Assembly (NCBI RefSeq): GCF_905175385.1
Contig: NZ_HG992749.1
Location: 1,550,001-1,614,000, forward strand
Length of the DNA stretch: 64,000 nucleotides
Source: Vibrio sp. B1FLJ16
GTDB taxonomy: Bacteria; Pseudomonadota; Gammaproteobacteria; Enterobacterales; Vibrionaceae
Direction: 5' to 3'
The first letter of the stretch is position 1; the number at the start of each line of letters is the position of its first letter. Made by a program: the position numbers and the translations under genes. Below, in pieces: positions 28,873 to 38,534 of the stretch. The notes beneath the pieces are model-generated. The model searched no databases and had not been told where the DNA came from. It saw nothing but the letters and a program-made list of their open reading frames with translations.

Positions 28873-29676
28873 TTACGCATCAAATGTCTGAGACTGACCA
28901 TCGTGACCGTTATCATTGTCATTTTTTTGTGTCGTTACCACTTTTAGCTTGATGCCGAACATTTCGCGGTAAAGAATCCCTTTCATATGAAAGAAGAATG
29001 GCAGAACAAAAATGAGACCAATTCCGTAGAACATTGCTGCGACAATAAACATAAGCATTACACCAAGATAAAGCGTCGCTACCACAAAGATTTTTTTGTT
29101 TACTGCTCGCAGTGATAACAACAGCGATTGCATAGGTGGCACTCGTTTTTCACAAATCAGCAAGATAGAGTGACTGAATGCTAAAGAAAGATATAACGAT
29201 AGTGGAGCGAAAAGCATCCCAACAATACCCTGAAGCATTAGACTCATTAGCGTTGCTAGAATGACCGGAACCGTAAACTGCAGTCCCTTACCTACATGTC
29301 GAAGTTTGGTCTTTAAACCTGCAATATGGCTCATTGCCATCATGCTGATCCCGGCGTAAATCGGAGCACTGATCACTTCATAGCTAAAGTTCGCAACATA
29401 AACAGCAGATACGATGTCATTTGAGAAACTATCCGGATTTTGTATCGCATCTAAAATTACGCTTGGGTCACCCAACTGAAGTTGTAGCGCAATGTAAAAA
29501 ATGCCTACCTGAACCAAAAGCAAAACGATAATGGCTGGAGAAAAAGACAAAAAGTGTTTAATGGTCGTATGCCAGGCCTCACTAAAAACAGCGCTGGCTT
29601 TTAGCTTGTAGTCGCCAGACAAAGCTCGCTCTACACTTCCTCCAAGGTTGAAGTCATTTTCAAAATCGTTGTTCAT
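28873..29676 (-). CDS. Polytopic membrane protein of unknown function
   Basis: 267 aa with about six membrane segments (FSPAIIVLLLVQVGIFYIAL, VILATLMSLMLQGIVGMLF, FVVATLYLGVMLMFIVAAMF and others), a soluble N-terminal 25 residues and an Asn/Asp-rich C-terminal tail. The arrangement resembles YciC/DUF975-type proteins, but I cannot assign it confidently. First gene of a likely two-gene unit with the DUF2987-like protein. Confidence 0.7.
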   Translation of the reverse strand: MNNDFENDFNLGGSVERALSGDYKLKASAVFSEAWHTTIKHFLSFSPAIIVLLLVQVGIFYIALQLQLGDPSVILDAIQNPDSFSNDIVSAVYVANFSYEVISAPIYAGISMMAMSHIAGLKTKLRHVGKGLQFTVPVILATLMSLMLQGIVGMLFAPLSLYLSLAFSHSILLICEKRVPPMQSLLLSLRAVNKKIFVVATLYLGVMLMFIVAAMFYGIGLIFVLPFFFHMKGILYREMFGIKLKVVTTQKNDNDNGHDGQSQTFDA

Positions 29677-29973
29677 ATATTATCCAAGATTAACTTGCGA
29701 AATTTTCACTGGAGTACCAGCTAATTAATGTGCCAGACATTATAAAGAAAACTTCACAAGTCTAAAATCATAACCGTTGCTTCTACCTTGCAATATTCAT
29801 CATTTGGTTGATAATTAGCCAATCACAAGGCCATGAAATTGAAAGTAATTATTACAGGGCTCAGAACGTTACAAAACTCTGTTTAAATTCCAATTAATCT
29901 CGTAAAAACAGTATGGTAACGAACGAGTACTTTTACCCGCAAAATTATTTCTGTCTTAGGGTAAAAAAATGCT

Positions 29974-30001
29974 TTGATTTCACACTTTTGCTGATTATGA
30001 T
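29974..30001 (+). promoter_or_regulatory. Candidate sigma70 promoter for potABCD
   Basis: TTGATT (29974-29979), a 16-bp spacer, and TATGAT (29996-30001). It would give a leader of over 200 nt containing the dispersed repeat. Confidence 0.45.
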
Positions 30002-30022
30002 GCGCGCCTAAAATGTGAATGA

Positions 30023-30180
30023 TTAATACCAAGTCACAGTAAATATGTGCTCCAAAATGGTGGGGAAAAATGCTCAAGAACAAGAAATATTTTTCGATGA
30101 GTAGTTATCTTACTATCAAAAACCTTGGCAGCATTATCGAGTGTTTTAGCAAGCTATATTGAACAGCTATTTACTGCGCA
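30023..30180 (+). repeat. Dispersed Vibrio repeat, diverged copy
   Basis: About 158 bp, alignable along its length with the reverse complement of 63053-63217. Shared blocks include GGAAAAATGCTC, GAGTAGTTAT/AAGTAGTTAT, ATCAAAAA and TTATCGA. The outer ends TTAATACCAAGTCACAGT and GCTATTTACTGCG are the remains of an inverted terminal repeat. No coding capacity, consistent with a MITE-like element. Confidence 0.7.
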
Positions 30181-30222
30181 TGGGAAAGAGTCACCTAAAT
30201 TGGCGTAAACCCAAATTAGAAT

Positions 30223-31356
30223 GTGGGAGAAATACAGACGTTGAACGCTAAACAGCAAGCAGGACAGCCAGTTATTCGTTTATCTGGCATCAGTAAAAGT
30301 TTTGATGGTAAAGAAATCATCAGCAAATTAAATCTGGATGTAAATCATGGCGAGTTTCTGACGATCCTCGGCCCATCTGGTTGTGGTAAGACGACAGTTT
30401 TACGCATGATCGCCGGCTTTGAAACGGTAGATAATGGTCAGATTTTACTGGATAACCAAGATGTAACTCAGGTTCCTGCTGAGCAAAGACACGTCAATAC
30501 CGTATTTCAAAGCTATGCGTTATTCCCTCATATGACTGTTTTCGACAACGTTGCTTTCGGTCTTCGTATGCAGAAAACGCCTTCTGCTGAAGTAGAGCCG
30601 CGCGTGATGGAAGCATTACGTATGGTTCGCTTGGACGATATGGCGCAACGCAAGCCTCATCAGCTTTCTGGTGGCCAGCAGCAACGTATTGCAATCGCTC
30701 GCGCAGTTGTAAATAAACCAAAAGTTCTCCTGCTGGACGAGTCCCTATCCGCTCTGGATTACAAATTACGTAAACAGATGCAGATCGAACTTAAACAGTT
30801 GCAGCGTCAACTTGGAATCACCTTTATATTCGTTACGCATGATCAGGAAGAAGCACTGTCAATGTCGGATCGAATTATCGTGATGCGCGATGGCGTTATC
30901 GAGCAGGACGGTTCTCCGCGTGAAATTTACGAAGAGCCTAAAAACCTGTTTGTCGCTCGCTTTATCGGCGAGATCAACGTCTTCAATGCCACTATGCTGG
31001 AACGTATTGATGAAAAACGTATCCGCGCTGAAATTGACGGTGTTGATTCAGTGGTCTACTACGATGAAGAAGCGCAAGCTGGCGATAAGCTACAAGTACT
31101 ACTGCGCCCTGAAGATTTACGTATCGAAGAAATCAAAGAGTCTGAAGAAAAAGGCATTGTTGGTCATGTGGTAGAGCGTACCTATAAAGGTATGACACTC
31201 GACTCTGTAATCGAACTCGATTCAGGCATGCGTGTAATGGTAAGCGAATTCTTTAACGAAGATGATCCGGATGTGGACCACTCACTCGGCCAGAAAGTCG
31301 CTATCACTTGGGTTGAGAGCTGGGAGGTAGTACTCAATGATCAGCAAGAAGATTAA
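30223..31356 (+). CDS. potA: Spermidine/putrescine ABC transporter ATPase PotA
   Basis: 377 aa: ABC ATPase with Walker [11 protein letters not shown] loop [10 protein letters not shown], signature LSGGQQQR, Walker [13 protein letters not shown], and a C-terminal TOBE domain ([11 protein letters not shown]). It energizes polyamine import through PotBC. The GTG at 30223 is used here because the product then begins [14 protein letters not shown] as in Vibrio relatives; the TTG at 30241 behind GGGAGA is an alternative. The 3' end overlaps potB by 20 bp. Confidence 0.95.
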   Translation: MGEIQTLNAKQQAGQPVIRLSGISKSFDGKEIISKLNLDVNHGEFLTILGPSGCGKTTVLRMIAGFETVDNGQILLDNQDVTQVPAEQRHVNTVFQSYALFPHMTVFDNVAFGLRMQKTPSAEVEPRVMEALRMVRLDDMAQRKPHQLSGGQQQRIAIARAVVNKPKVLLLDESLSALDYKLRKQMQIELKQLQRQLGITFIFVTHDQEEALSMSDRIIVMRDGVIEQDGSPREIYEEPKNLFVARFIGEINVFNATMLERIDEKRIRAEIDGVDSVVYYDEEAQAGDKLQVLLRPEDLRIEEIKESEEKGIVGHVVERTYKGMTLDSVIELDSGMRVMVSEFFNEDDPDVDHSLGQKVAITWVESWEVVLNDQQED

Positions 31357-32197
31357 TCTTCAGAACGCAATCATTACGCTAATTGTCGGTTGGTTAACAC
31401 TGTTTGTGTTGGTACCGAACCTTATGATTATCGGTACCAGTTTCTTAACGCGTGATGAAGCTAATTTAATTGAGTTAACATTCACGCTGGATAACTATGT
31501 TCGCTTGTTCGATCCATTGTACGCAAAAGTGCTGATGCACTCTTTCTATATGGCGATCATTGCGACATTACTGTGTTTAGTGATTGGTTATCCGTTTGCG
31601 TATATTATTGCGAAAATGCCTGAGAAATGGCGTCCTTTCATGCTGTTTTTGGTGATTGTCCCTTTCTGGACAAACTCTTTGATTCGCACTTACGGATTGA
31701 AAATTGTTCTTGGTACTCAAGGCATTTTGAACAAATCACTGATGGCGATGGAAATAATAGATAAGCCATTACGCCTGATGTATACCGAAACAGCAGTTAT
31801 GATTGGCCTCGTTTACATTCTGTTGCCATTTATGATTCTGCCGCTTTACTCGGCTATCGAAAAGCTAGACAACACCTACATCGAGGCTGCAAAAGATCTT
31901 GGCGCGAACAAGTTGCAAACCATGACTAAAGTTATTCTGCCTTTGACAATGCCTGGCATCATCGGTGGTTGCTTACTGGTTCTTCTGCCGGCACTCGGTA
32001 TGTTCTACATCTCTGACCTTCTGGGCGGAGCAAAGAACCTGCTGATTGGTAACGTCATTAAGAGTCAAGTATTGAATGCGCGTGACTGGCCATTTGGGGC
32101 AGCAACCAGTATTGCTCTCACCATCGCCATGGCAATCATGCTGTACGCTTACTACAGAGCGGGTAAGTTATTGAATAAGAAAGTGGAGCTAGACTAA
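31337..32197 (+). CDS. potB: Spermidine/putrescine permease PotB
   Basis: 286-aa inner-membrane permease with six helices and the EAA loop ([27 protein letters not shown]) that docks on PotA. Overlaps potA by 20 bp and shares one base with the potC start (TAATG), so the operon is tightly coupled. Confidence 0.95.
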   Translation: MISKKINLQNAIITLIVGWLTLFVLVPNLMIIGTSFLTRDEANLIELTFTLDNYVRLFDPLYAKVLMHSFYMAIIATLLCLVIGYPFAYIIAKMPEKWRPFMLFLVIVPFWTNSLIRTYGLKIVLGTQGILNKSLMAMEIIDKPLRLMYTETAVMIGLVYILLPFMILPLYSAIEKLDNTYIEAAKDLGANKLQTMTKVILPLTMPGIIGGCLLVLLPALGMFYISDLLGGAKNLLIGNVIKSQVLNARDWPFGAATSIALTIAMAIMLYAYYRAGKLLNKKVELD

Positions 32198-32967
32198 TGG
32201 GACGCACAGTTAGATTTAGCTTTATGGCTCTGGTATACGCATTTTTGTACCTGCCAATCATCGTGCTTATCGTAAACTCTTTTAATGCCAATAAGTTCGG
32301 CATGAAATGGGGTGGCTTTACCACTAAATGGTACGAAACCTTAGTTAACAACGACAGCCTTATGCAGGCTGCGTGGCACTCAATCAACGTTGCAGTGTTT
32401 TCTGCCACAGCTGCTACTATTATTGGTAGTTTGACGGCAGTAGCCCTATTCCGTTACTCCTTTAAAGGAAAAGGTTTAGTTAATGGCATGCTGTTTGTTG
32501 TAATGATGTCACCAGACATTGTGATGGCGATTTCGTTGTTGGCACTATTCTTAGTGTTGGGTGCACAGCTAGGTTTCCTGACGTTGTTAATTGCACACAT
32601 CACATTCTGTTTACCATTTGTAGTGGTTACAGTGTACAGCCGTTTAAATGGCTTTGATGTGAAAATGCTGGAAGCAGCAAAAGACCTGGGCGCAAGTGAA
32701 TGGGTTATCTTGAAAAAGATCATCCTGCCATTAGCGAAACCTGCAGTTGCTGCAGGCTGGTTATTAAGCTTTACCCTATCACTGGACGATGTGATTATCA
32801 GCTCGTTCGTGACAGGCCCAACATACGAAATTCTACCGTTGAAGATTTATTCAATGGTGAAAGTGGGCATTTCACCGGAAGTGAATGCTCTGGCAACGGT
32901 TATGCTGATCGTTTCTTTGGTTCTTGTAGTGATTTCTCAGTTGCTTGCAAGAGAAAAAGTAAAATAA
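32197..32967 (+). CDS. potC: Spermidine/putrescine permease PotC
   Basis: 256-aa permease with six helices and the EAA loop ([27 protein letters not shown]). Heterodimer partner of PotB. The stop is followed by a 104-bp gap before potD. Confidence 0.95.
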   Translation: MGRTVRFSFMALVYAFLYLPIIVLIVNSFNANKFGMKWGGFTTKWYETLVNNDSLMQAAWHSINVAVFSATAATIIGSLTAVALFRYSFKGKGLVNGMLFVVMMSPDIVMAISLLALFLVLGAQLGFLTLLIAHITFCLPFVVVTVYSRLNGFDVKMLEAAKDLGASEWVILKKIILPLAKPAVAAGWLLSFTLSLDDVIISSFVTGPTYEILPLKIYSMVKVGISPEVNALATVMLIVSLVLVVISQLLAREKVK

Positions 32968-33071
32968 ACATCGTATCCGTTCAATCACGAGACAGAATGG
33001 TTACATGCCATTCTGTTTTTCTATCTACCGTCCAAATGAATTGGACAACGTTTGGTTTGGAGCTAACGTCA

Positions 33072-34103
33072 ATGAAAAAATGGGCTACTTTATTAGCTGG
33101 TAGTGCATGTGCGCTTTCTCTGTTCTCGGGTTCAGCGGCAGCGGACGATAACGAATTGGTATTTATGAACTGGGGTCCTTACATCAACAGTAATATCCTT
33201 GAGCAATTTACCAAAGAAACTGGTATCAAAGTGATCTACTCAACATACGAGTCAAATGAAACTTTGTATGCAAAGCTAAAAACTCATAACCAAGGTTACG
33301 ACTTAGTAGTGCCTTCAACTTACTTCGTAGCGAAAATGCGCGATGAAGGTATGCTACAGAAGATCGACAAGTCGAAGCTGAAAAACTTCGATAACCTTGA
33401 CCAGAACTATCTGGACAAGCCATTCGATCCAAATAACGACTACTCTATCCCACACGTTGTTGCGATTACTGGTCTGGCTGTGAACACAGACATGTACGAT
33501 CCAAACGACTTCCAAAGCTGGGCTGACCTGTGGAAACCTGAGCTTGAAGGTCAGGTTATGCTAATGGACGACACACGTGAAGTGTTCCACATTGCATTGC
33601 GTAAACTTGGTTACTCTGGTAACTCAACGGATCCAAAACAAATTGACGAAGCGTATGCAGAGCTACAAAAGCTAATGCCTAACGTGTTGGTATTTAACTC
33701 TGACAACCCGGGCGCTCCATACATGTCTGGTGAAGTTGGTGTAGGTATGCTTTGGAACGGTAGTGCTGCAGCTGCACAAAACGAAGGTCTTAACCTTAAG
33801 CTGGTATTTCCTAAAGAAGGTGGTATCGGTTGGGTAGATAACTTCGCTATCTCTTCTGGCGCGAAAAACGTAGACGCGGCGCATAAGATGATTGATTTCT
33901 TGCTACGCCCAGAAATTGCAGAGCAAATCTCTCGTGATACTGGTTACCTGACAGCGGTGAAAGCATCTAACGACAAGTTCAAAGACGTAGAGCCACTGTT
34001 CCCGTCTCAAGAAGATCTTGACCGCGTTGAATGGCAAGACGCAGTTGGTGACCTAACAGTGAAGTACGAAGGTTACTTCCTTAAGCTTAAAGCAGGTCAG
34101 TAA
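33072..34103 (+). CDS. potD: Polyamine-binding periplasmic protein PotD (copy 1)
   Basis: 343-aa substrate-binding protein with a signal peptide (MKKWATLLAGSACALSLFSGSAAA). Binding-site elements of PotD are present: FMNWGPYI, STYESNETLYAKL, VVPSTYFVAKM, MLMDDTREVFHIAL and GMLWNGSAAAA. The frame is open back to 32700 across the end of potC, but the signal peptide and an upstream GGAG fix the ATG at 33072. Last gene of potABCD, followed by a terminator. Confidence 0.95.
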   Translation: MKKWATLLAGSACALSLFSGSAAADDNELVFMNWGPYINSNILEQFTKETGIKVIYSTYESNETLYAKLKTHNQGYDLVVPSTYFVAKMRDEGMLQKIDKSKLKNFDNLDQNYLDKPFDPNNDYSIPHVVAITGLAVNTDMYDPNDFQSWADLWKPELEGQVMLMDDTREVFHIALRKLGYSGNSTDPKQIDEAYAELQKLMPNVLVFNSDNPGAPYMSGEVGVGMLWNGSAAAAQNEGLNLKLVFPKEGGIGWVDNFAISSGAKNVDAAHKMIDFLLRPEIAEQISRDTGYLTAVKASNDKFKDVEPLFPSQEDLDRVEWQDAVGDLTVKYEGYFLKLKAGQ

Positions 34104-34134
34104 TCCAATTTGTCTAAGACAATTACCCTAAGTT

Positions 34135-34163
34135 AAAATAGGCAGCAATCGCTGCCTATTTTT
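34135..34163 (+). terminator. Terminator of potABCD
   Basis: AAAATAGGCAGC / GCTGCCTATTTTT with loop AATC. Confidence 0.92.
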
Positions 34164-34338
34164 ATAATTGACTGATATAATTATACCTTGCTACGTTTAT
34201 TTGGCCCGGCTCGTAACATTTCGATGTAATGAGTATCATCTAACTAAATAGACAGAATTGTACTTAATGCAATTTGGCTCACCTCAATAATTACCACTAG
34301 TATTGATTTGTCCAATCGCTAAACAAAACGGAAATCTA

Positions 34339-35376
34339 ATGAAAAGTAAATTCTACGCAAGCGCTCTATGTGCAGCGACTCTGTTCGCTACTCCAGCAAT
34401 AGCGGCTGATCAAGAACTGTATTTCTACAATTGGTCTGAATACATTCCAAACGAAGTTCTTGAAGACTTTACAAAAGAAACTGGAATCAAAGTTATTTAC
34501 TCAACGTACGAGTCTAATGAAAGCATGTACGCAAAATTAAAAACGCAGGGTTCTGGTTACGACCTGGTAGTACCGTCTACCTACTTCGTATCTAAAATGC
34601 GTAAAGAAAACATGCTTCAGCAGATCGACAAAGAGAAGTTGCCCCATTTTGCAGATATCGATCCTAACTTCTTAAATAAACCATTTGATCCGAGCAACAA
34701 CTACTCTATCCCATACATCTGGGGGGCGACGGGTATTGGTATTAATTCTGATATGCTGGACAAATCGTCTGTCACTAAATGGGACGATTTCTGGGATAGT
34801 AAATGGGAAGGTCAGCTAATGCTTATGGATGACTCTCGTGAAGTATTCCATATCGCGTTAACTAAGCTTGGCTACTCACCGAATACAACCAACCCAGATG
34901 AAATTAAAGCAGCTTACGAAGAGTTGAAAAAGCTAATGCCAAATGTGTTGGTATTTAACTCTGACTTCCCTGCAAACCCATACCTGGCAGGTGAAGTTTC
35001 ACTTGGCATGCTTTGGAACGGCTCTGCATACATGGCTCGTGAAGAAGGTGCAAACATCGATATCATTTGGCCTGAGAAAGGGACTATTTTCTGGATGGAT
35101 AGCCTGGCAATCCCTTCAGGTGCGAAGAACATCGAAGCGGCACATAAGATGATCGACTTCCTGCTTCGCCCAGAAAATGCAGCTAAGATTGCAATGGAGA
35201 TTGGTTATCCGACTCCGGTCAAGACGGCATTTGATCTACTTCCGAAAGAATTTGTGAACGACCAAAGCATCTTCCCTCCACAAGAAGTTATGGACAGTGG
35301 AACTTGGCAAGATGAAGTTGGTGAAGCTAGCGTTCTGTACGATGAGTACTTCCAGAAGCTGAAAGTAAACAACTAA
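34339..35376 (+). CDS. Second PotD-type polyamine-binding protein
   Basis: 345-aa paralogue of the preceding PotD, with the same blocks (FYNWSEYIPN, STYESNESMYAKL, VVPSTYFVSKM, MLMDDSREVFHIAL, GMLWNGSAYMA) and its own signal peptide (MKSKFYASALCAATLFATPAIAA). The start is set by GGAA before ATG 34339. It has its own leader after the potABCD terminator and its own terminator, so it is expressed separately. Vibrio cholerae also carries tandem potD1/potD2. Differences near the ligand pocket (WSEY versus WGPY) suggest a different polyamine preference (inference). Confidence 0.92.
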   Translation: MKSKFYASALCAATLFATPAIAADQELYFYNWSEYIPNEVLEDFTKETGIKVIYSTYESNESMYAKLKTQGSGYDLVVPSTYFVSKMRKENMLQQIDKEKLPHFADIDPNFLNKPFDPSNNYSIPYIWGATGIGINSDMLDKSSVTKWDDFWDSKWEGQLMLMDDSREVFHIALTKLGYSPNTTNPDEIKAAYEELKKLMPNVLVFNSDFPANPYLAGEVSLGMLWNGSAYMAREEGANIDIIWPEKGTIFWMDSLAIPSGAKNIEAAHKMIDFLLRPENAAKIAMEIGYPTPVKTAFDLLPKEFVNDQSIFPPQEVMDSGTWQDEVGEASVLYDEYFQKLKVNN

Positions 35377-35393
35377 TCGTTTCGATATAAAGT

Positions 35394-35417
35394 AAAAGCG
35401 GCCAATCGCCGCTTTTA
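35394..35417 (+). terminator. Terminator of the second potD
   Basis: AAAAGCGGC / GCCGCTTTT with loop CAATC, followed by ATTATTTTT. Confidence 0.85.
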
Positions 35418-35447
35418 TTATTTTTGAAGAGACAAACTGTGAAAGCC

Positions 35448-36179
35448 CTAAGCTCTCGCCTTACCTTCTAGTTTCAATATTTCTTCTACCAGTTTTGGTA
35501 CTTCTACACTTGCCTTACCGTAGCGTTTTTCTTCAAATTCACTTTCTATTGCACTTGGCTCAAGGTTAATTTCAATGGTATGCGCGCCATGCATTTTTGC
35601 ATCATGCACAAATCCGGCCGCTGGATAAACGACACCAGAAGTGCCGATGGAAATAAATAAATCAGCCTCTTCCAGGGCTTCATAAATATCTCCCATACGC
35701 AGAGGCATTTCACCGAACCAAACAATATGAGGACGCATCTGAGACGGAATTTGGCAGCAATGGCAAAGCTCACCGGTTTTAATGTCATCACTATGTTCAA
35801 TCACCTGATGTGATTCACTGCACCGAGCTTTTAGCAGTTCACCATGCATGTGTATAACATTGTGACTACCACCTCTTTCATGTAGGTTGTCGATGTTCTG
35901 CGTAATCACCGTCACTTTGCCGTCTATTTCGGCTTCGAGGCGACCTAATGCTATATGTGCAGCATTCGGCTGAATTGACTCGTCTTGGAGCTTTCTACGA
36001 CGCTGATTATAAAATTCCTGAACAAGATCCGGATTGCGATCAAACCCTTCTGGAGTCGCCACATCTTCAATACGGTGGTTCTCCCAAAGTCCATCTTGAG
36101 CGCGAAATGTTTGAATGCCGGACTCCGCTGAGATACCCGCCCCAGTTAGTACTACGATGTTTCTGTATGGGAAATTCAT
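35448..36179 (-). CDS. cobB: NAD-dependent protein deacylase CobB (sirtuin)
   Basis: 243-aa Sir2 protein with NAD-binding [22 protein letters not shown] and catalytic His112 in IHMHGEL. Zinc ligands are Cys120 plus the LCHCC group. Tyr57 and Arg60 in FYNQRR form the YxxR pattern linked to desuccinylase activity in class III sirtuins. It removes acetyl or succinyl groups from lysines, for example on acetyl-CoA synthetase. Convergent with the second potD. Confidence 0.95.
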   Translation of the reverse strand: MNFPYRNIVVLTGAGISAESGIQTFRAQDGLWENHRIEDVATPEGFDRNPDLVQEFYNQRRRKLQDESIQPNAAHIALGRLEAEIDGKVTVITQNIDNLHERGGSHNVIHMHGELLKARCSESHQVIEHSDDIKTGELCHCCQIPSQMRPHIVWFGEMPLRMGDIYEALEEADLFISIGTSGVVYPAAGFVHDAKMHGAHTIEINLEPSAIESEFEEKRYGKASVEVPKLVEEILKLEGKARA

Positions 36180-36299
36180 AACTGATCCTTGTCGTTCTTT
36201 TTCACTAGCTTAACACTGAAACCCTATATGCAGTAGTACTATGGATTAGACCATGGTAGTAGTTGCCGTTATTAGAATTAGTTTTTGAGAGGGAAAACA

Positions 36300-36479
36300 A
36301 TGAGGGGTGTATCTTTATCTCTTATCTTGCTGAGCACTTTGGCAGGTTGTCAGCTAACTCACGTAGAAGGTGAATTTGACGACGTTCGAGTGAAAGTCAG
36401 TACCAATGATGATGACCGACATAGTAAAGGAAATGGTAACTTTTGCCCTCCGGGTCAGGCTAAGAAAGGGAATTGCTAA
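36300..36479 (+). CDS. Small lipoprotein
   Basis: 59 aa from ATG 36300, preceded by GAGAGGGA. A lipoprotein signal with lipobox LAGC is followed by a short charged mature region with HSKGNGNFCPPGQAKKGNC at the end. The two C-terminal cysteines around CPPGQAKKGNC could form a disulfide loop. Family not recognized; 36285 is an alternative start. Confidence 0.7.
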   Translation: MRGVSLSLILLSTLAGCQLTHVEGEFDDVRVKVSTNDDDRHSKGNGNFCPPGQAKKGNC

Positions 36480-36504
36480 AAGAGCGGCTTGAAGCCGCTC
36501 TTTT
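36477..36504. terminator. Bidirectional terminator between the lipoprotein gene and amt
   Basis: AAAAGAGCGGCTT / AAGCCGCTCTTTT hairpin serving both converging genes. Confidence 0.92.
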
Positions 36505-36512
36505 AAGTTGCG

Positions 36513-37733
36513 CTAGTCTTCGTTAGTCGAGGATATTTTATGTATAGCTAAATCCGCTCCATTGAACTCGTCTTCTTCTGATAGTCTGATACCTGTAGCT
36601 GCGTTAATTGCACCATACACAGCTAACGCCCCCAAAACAGCAATGGAGATACCTAGCAGAGTACCCATAATCTGCACAACAAGGCTTACTCCACCCATGC
36701 CACCCAATGCACTTTGTCCGAAGATGCCAGCTGCAATACCACCCCATGCACCGCAAATACCGTGCAGAGGCCATACACCTAGCACATCATCGATCTTGGT
36801 CTTGTTTTGCAGGTAAGTAAACAAATAGACAAACAGTACACCTGCAATTGCACCAGTAATCAGTGCACCGATAGGATGCATAAGGTCAGAGCCTGCACAC
36901 ACCGCTACTAAGCCCGCTAAAGGACCATTATGAATAAAACCAGGGTCATTTTTACCCGCGATAAGTGATGCAATAATGCCACCTACCATCGCCATCAGAG
37001 AGTTCATAGCAACAAGGCCGCTAATACCGGATATTGCTTGCGCAGACATGACGTTAAAGCCAAACCAGCCAACACATAGAATCCATGCACCCAATGCTAA
37101 GAACGGGATGTTTGATGGCGCAAAGTTAGTGTGCTTACCTGCACGAACACGACCTTTGCGCATCCCTAAGAAAATAACAGCCACGAGTGCAATCCAACCA
37201 CCGACACCATGTACAACCACAGAGCCGGCAAAATCATGGAAACCAAAACCAAAACTCTCTGCGAACCAGTCTTGAACGCCATAATTACCATTCCAGATAA
37301 TGCCCTCAAATAGCGGATAAACGACACCAACGGTAAAAAATGTCGCGATAAGAATCGGATAAAAACGAGCGCGCTCGGCAATGCCGCCAGAAACAATTGC
37401 AGGAATAGCTGCAGCAAAGGTCAGCAAGAAAAAGAACTTAACTAATTCGTAGCCATTACCTTGAGACAGAGTCTCTGCATCCGCAAAGAAAGTACCGCCG
37501 TAAGCGACCCAATAACCGATAAAAAAGTAAGCAATGGCAGAAACACCAAAATCAGCCAATATTTTAACCAGCGCGTTAACCTGGTTTTTTTGGCGTACCG
37601 TTCCCACTTCCAGAAACGCGAAACCAGAGTGCATCAAAAACACCATGATGGCACCTAATAGTAAAAATAGAGTATCGGAACTTTGTGTGAGAGTTTGTAC
37701 AGCGCCGTGTACTTGATCGGCAGTTACACTCAT
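36513..37733 (-). CDS. amt: Ammonium transporter Amt
   Basis: About 406 aa with eleven membrane helices and Amt signatures: FLMHSGFAFLEVG, DFAGSVVVHGVGGWIAL (pore His), and GPLAGLVAVCAGSD. The second pore His is in WPLHGICGAWGG. The frame extends to 37763, but the ATG at 37733 follows GGAG and gives the usual N terminus MSVTADQV. No glnK is adjacent. A sigma54 promoter match about 97 bp upstream fits nitrogen-limitation control. Confidence 0.93.
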   Translation of the reverse strand: MSVTADQVHGAVQTLTQSSDTLFLLLGAIMVFLMHSGFAFLEVGTVRQKNQVNALVKILADFGVSAIAYFFIGYWVAYGGTFFADAETLSQGNGYELVKFFFLLTFAAAIPAIVSGGIAERARFYPILIATFFTVGVVYPLFEGIIWNGNYGVQDWFAESFGFGFHDFAGSVVVHGVGGWIALVAVIFLGMRKGRVRAGKHTNFAPSNIPFLALGAWILCVGWFGFNVMSAQAISGISGLVAMNSLMAMVGGIIASLIAGKNDPGFIHNGPLAGLVAVCAGSDLMHPIGALITGAIAGVLFVYLFTYLQNKTKIDDVLGVWPLHGICGAWGGIAAGIFGQSALGGMGGVSLVVQIMGTLLGISIAVLGALAVYGAINAATGIRLSEEDEFNGADLAIHKISSTNED

Positions 37734-37829
37734 TATGATTGTCTCCGTAAACGTGTAGCGCACTTATCCTGTGCAATAAGAAATAACCATCACCATATTG
37801 GTGAATCGAATTTGTAAAACGTCTAGGAG

Positions 37830-37846
37830 AGCAAATATTGTTCCAA
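37830..37846 (-). promoter_or_regulatory. Sigma54 promoter of amt
   Basis: Minus strand TTGGAACAATATTTGCT: GG and GC separated by exactly 10 bp, one mismatch from TGGCAC-N5-TTGCW. About 97 bp upstream of the amt start. Confidence 0.8.
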
Positions 37847-38072
37847 AGAATGTCAATTACACACTTTAAATTTAACTAATTGATTTTATTCAATTAAACC
37901 AAATGTGCTTATATAGACAGTATGTATATAACCAGACTTTCGCACCAAACTGGGACGCATTGCACCATATTAAAACGCACTGCTTTTGTTAATTAAATGT
38001 AGCTCAGGCATATACAGCGACGACAAACGCACCACCTAAGTGCATATGGGATTGGTAACTCCTCTAAACGAA

Positions 38073-38098
38073 AAAAACCGCCAGAAAAGGCGGTTTTA
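38073..38098 (-). terminator. Terminator of the formate dehydrogenase operon
   Basis: AAAACCGCC / GGCGGTTTT with a 6-nt loop; on the minus strand the stem is followed by a run of seven T. Confidence 0.92.
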
Positions 38099-38117
38099 TT
38101 TAGTAGAACTTCTCTTG

Positions 38118-38534
38118 CTAGAGGTTTGGGGTAACTGAAGGGCGATGCGGTTTATTGTTGCGTAACTGGTGCATCCCCTGGAACATACGCATTAACCAGA
38201 CAATTATCGCAACAGCTGCAAAGAACATTCCGATATAAGGAATGATATGAGCAATGTTATCTAGTAGTGTGCTTTTTACCCAATAGTCACTAACGCCGAC
38301 TAACACTCCGTTAGAGGTTGCTACCGTTACGATCAAGACAACAAAGAACGTCAGATACAAGAAGAAAGTACGGATTAACCCATAGTAATGTGAGTTAACA
38401 ACCTCACTATCCTCTCCTTTATCCAAACGATATCCAGCATAGATGATTGCGACAATCCCAGAGATCAAAAACGTAAACGGGGTGAAACAGCTCAGGATAT
38501 ATGCAACCCAAATCCCGTTATGATGTTTGTTCAT
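38118..38534 (-). CDS. Small polytopic membrane protein at the end of the fdh operon
   Basis: 138 aa from ATG 38534, which overlaps the fdh gamma-subunit stop by 17 bp. Three to four membrane helices (AYILSCFTPFTFLISGIVAIIYAGY, YLTFFVVLIVTVAT, IIPYIGMFFAAVAIIVWLM), resembling DUF4870-type proteins. Translational coupling to the cytochrome b subunit implies a role linked to the dehydrogenase in the membrane. Function unknown. Confidence 0.75.
   Translation of the reverse strand: MNKHHNGIWVAYILSCFTPFTFLISGIVAIIYAGYRLDKGEDSEVVNSHYYGLIRTFFLYLTFFVVLIVTVATSNGVLVGVSDYWVKSTLLDNIAHIIPYIGMFFAAVAIIVWLMRMFQGMHQLRNNKPHRPSVTPNL

Larger units (their letters stand above)
29677..30222. other. Intergenic region upstream of potA
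   Basis: Divergent promoter region of 546 bp. It holds a sigma70-like promoter (29974-30001) and a dispersed repeat copy (30023-30180). The 29700-29970 part is AT-rich with no gene seen. Confidence 0.6.
37734..38117. other. Intergenic region between amt and the fdh operon
   Basis: 384 bp with the amt sigma54 promoter at 37830-37846 and the fdh operon terminator at 38073-38098. TTGATTTTATTCAA at 37880-37893 is one mismatch from an FNR box. No gene seen. Confidence 0.6.

Noticed and set aside
32700..33071. N-terminal extension of PotD into potC
   Set aside because: The extension is out-of-frame potC sequence; the signal peptide and ribosome site fix the start at 33072.
37880..37893. FNR-like TTGATTTTATTCAA upstream of amt
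   Set aside because: One mismatch within very AT-rich DNA and no anaerobic logic for amt; chance match likely.
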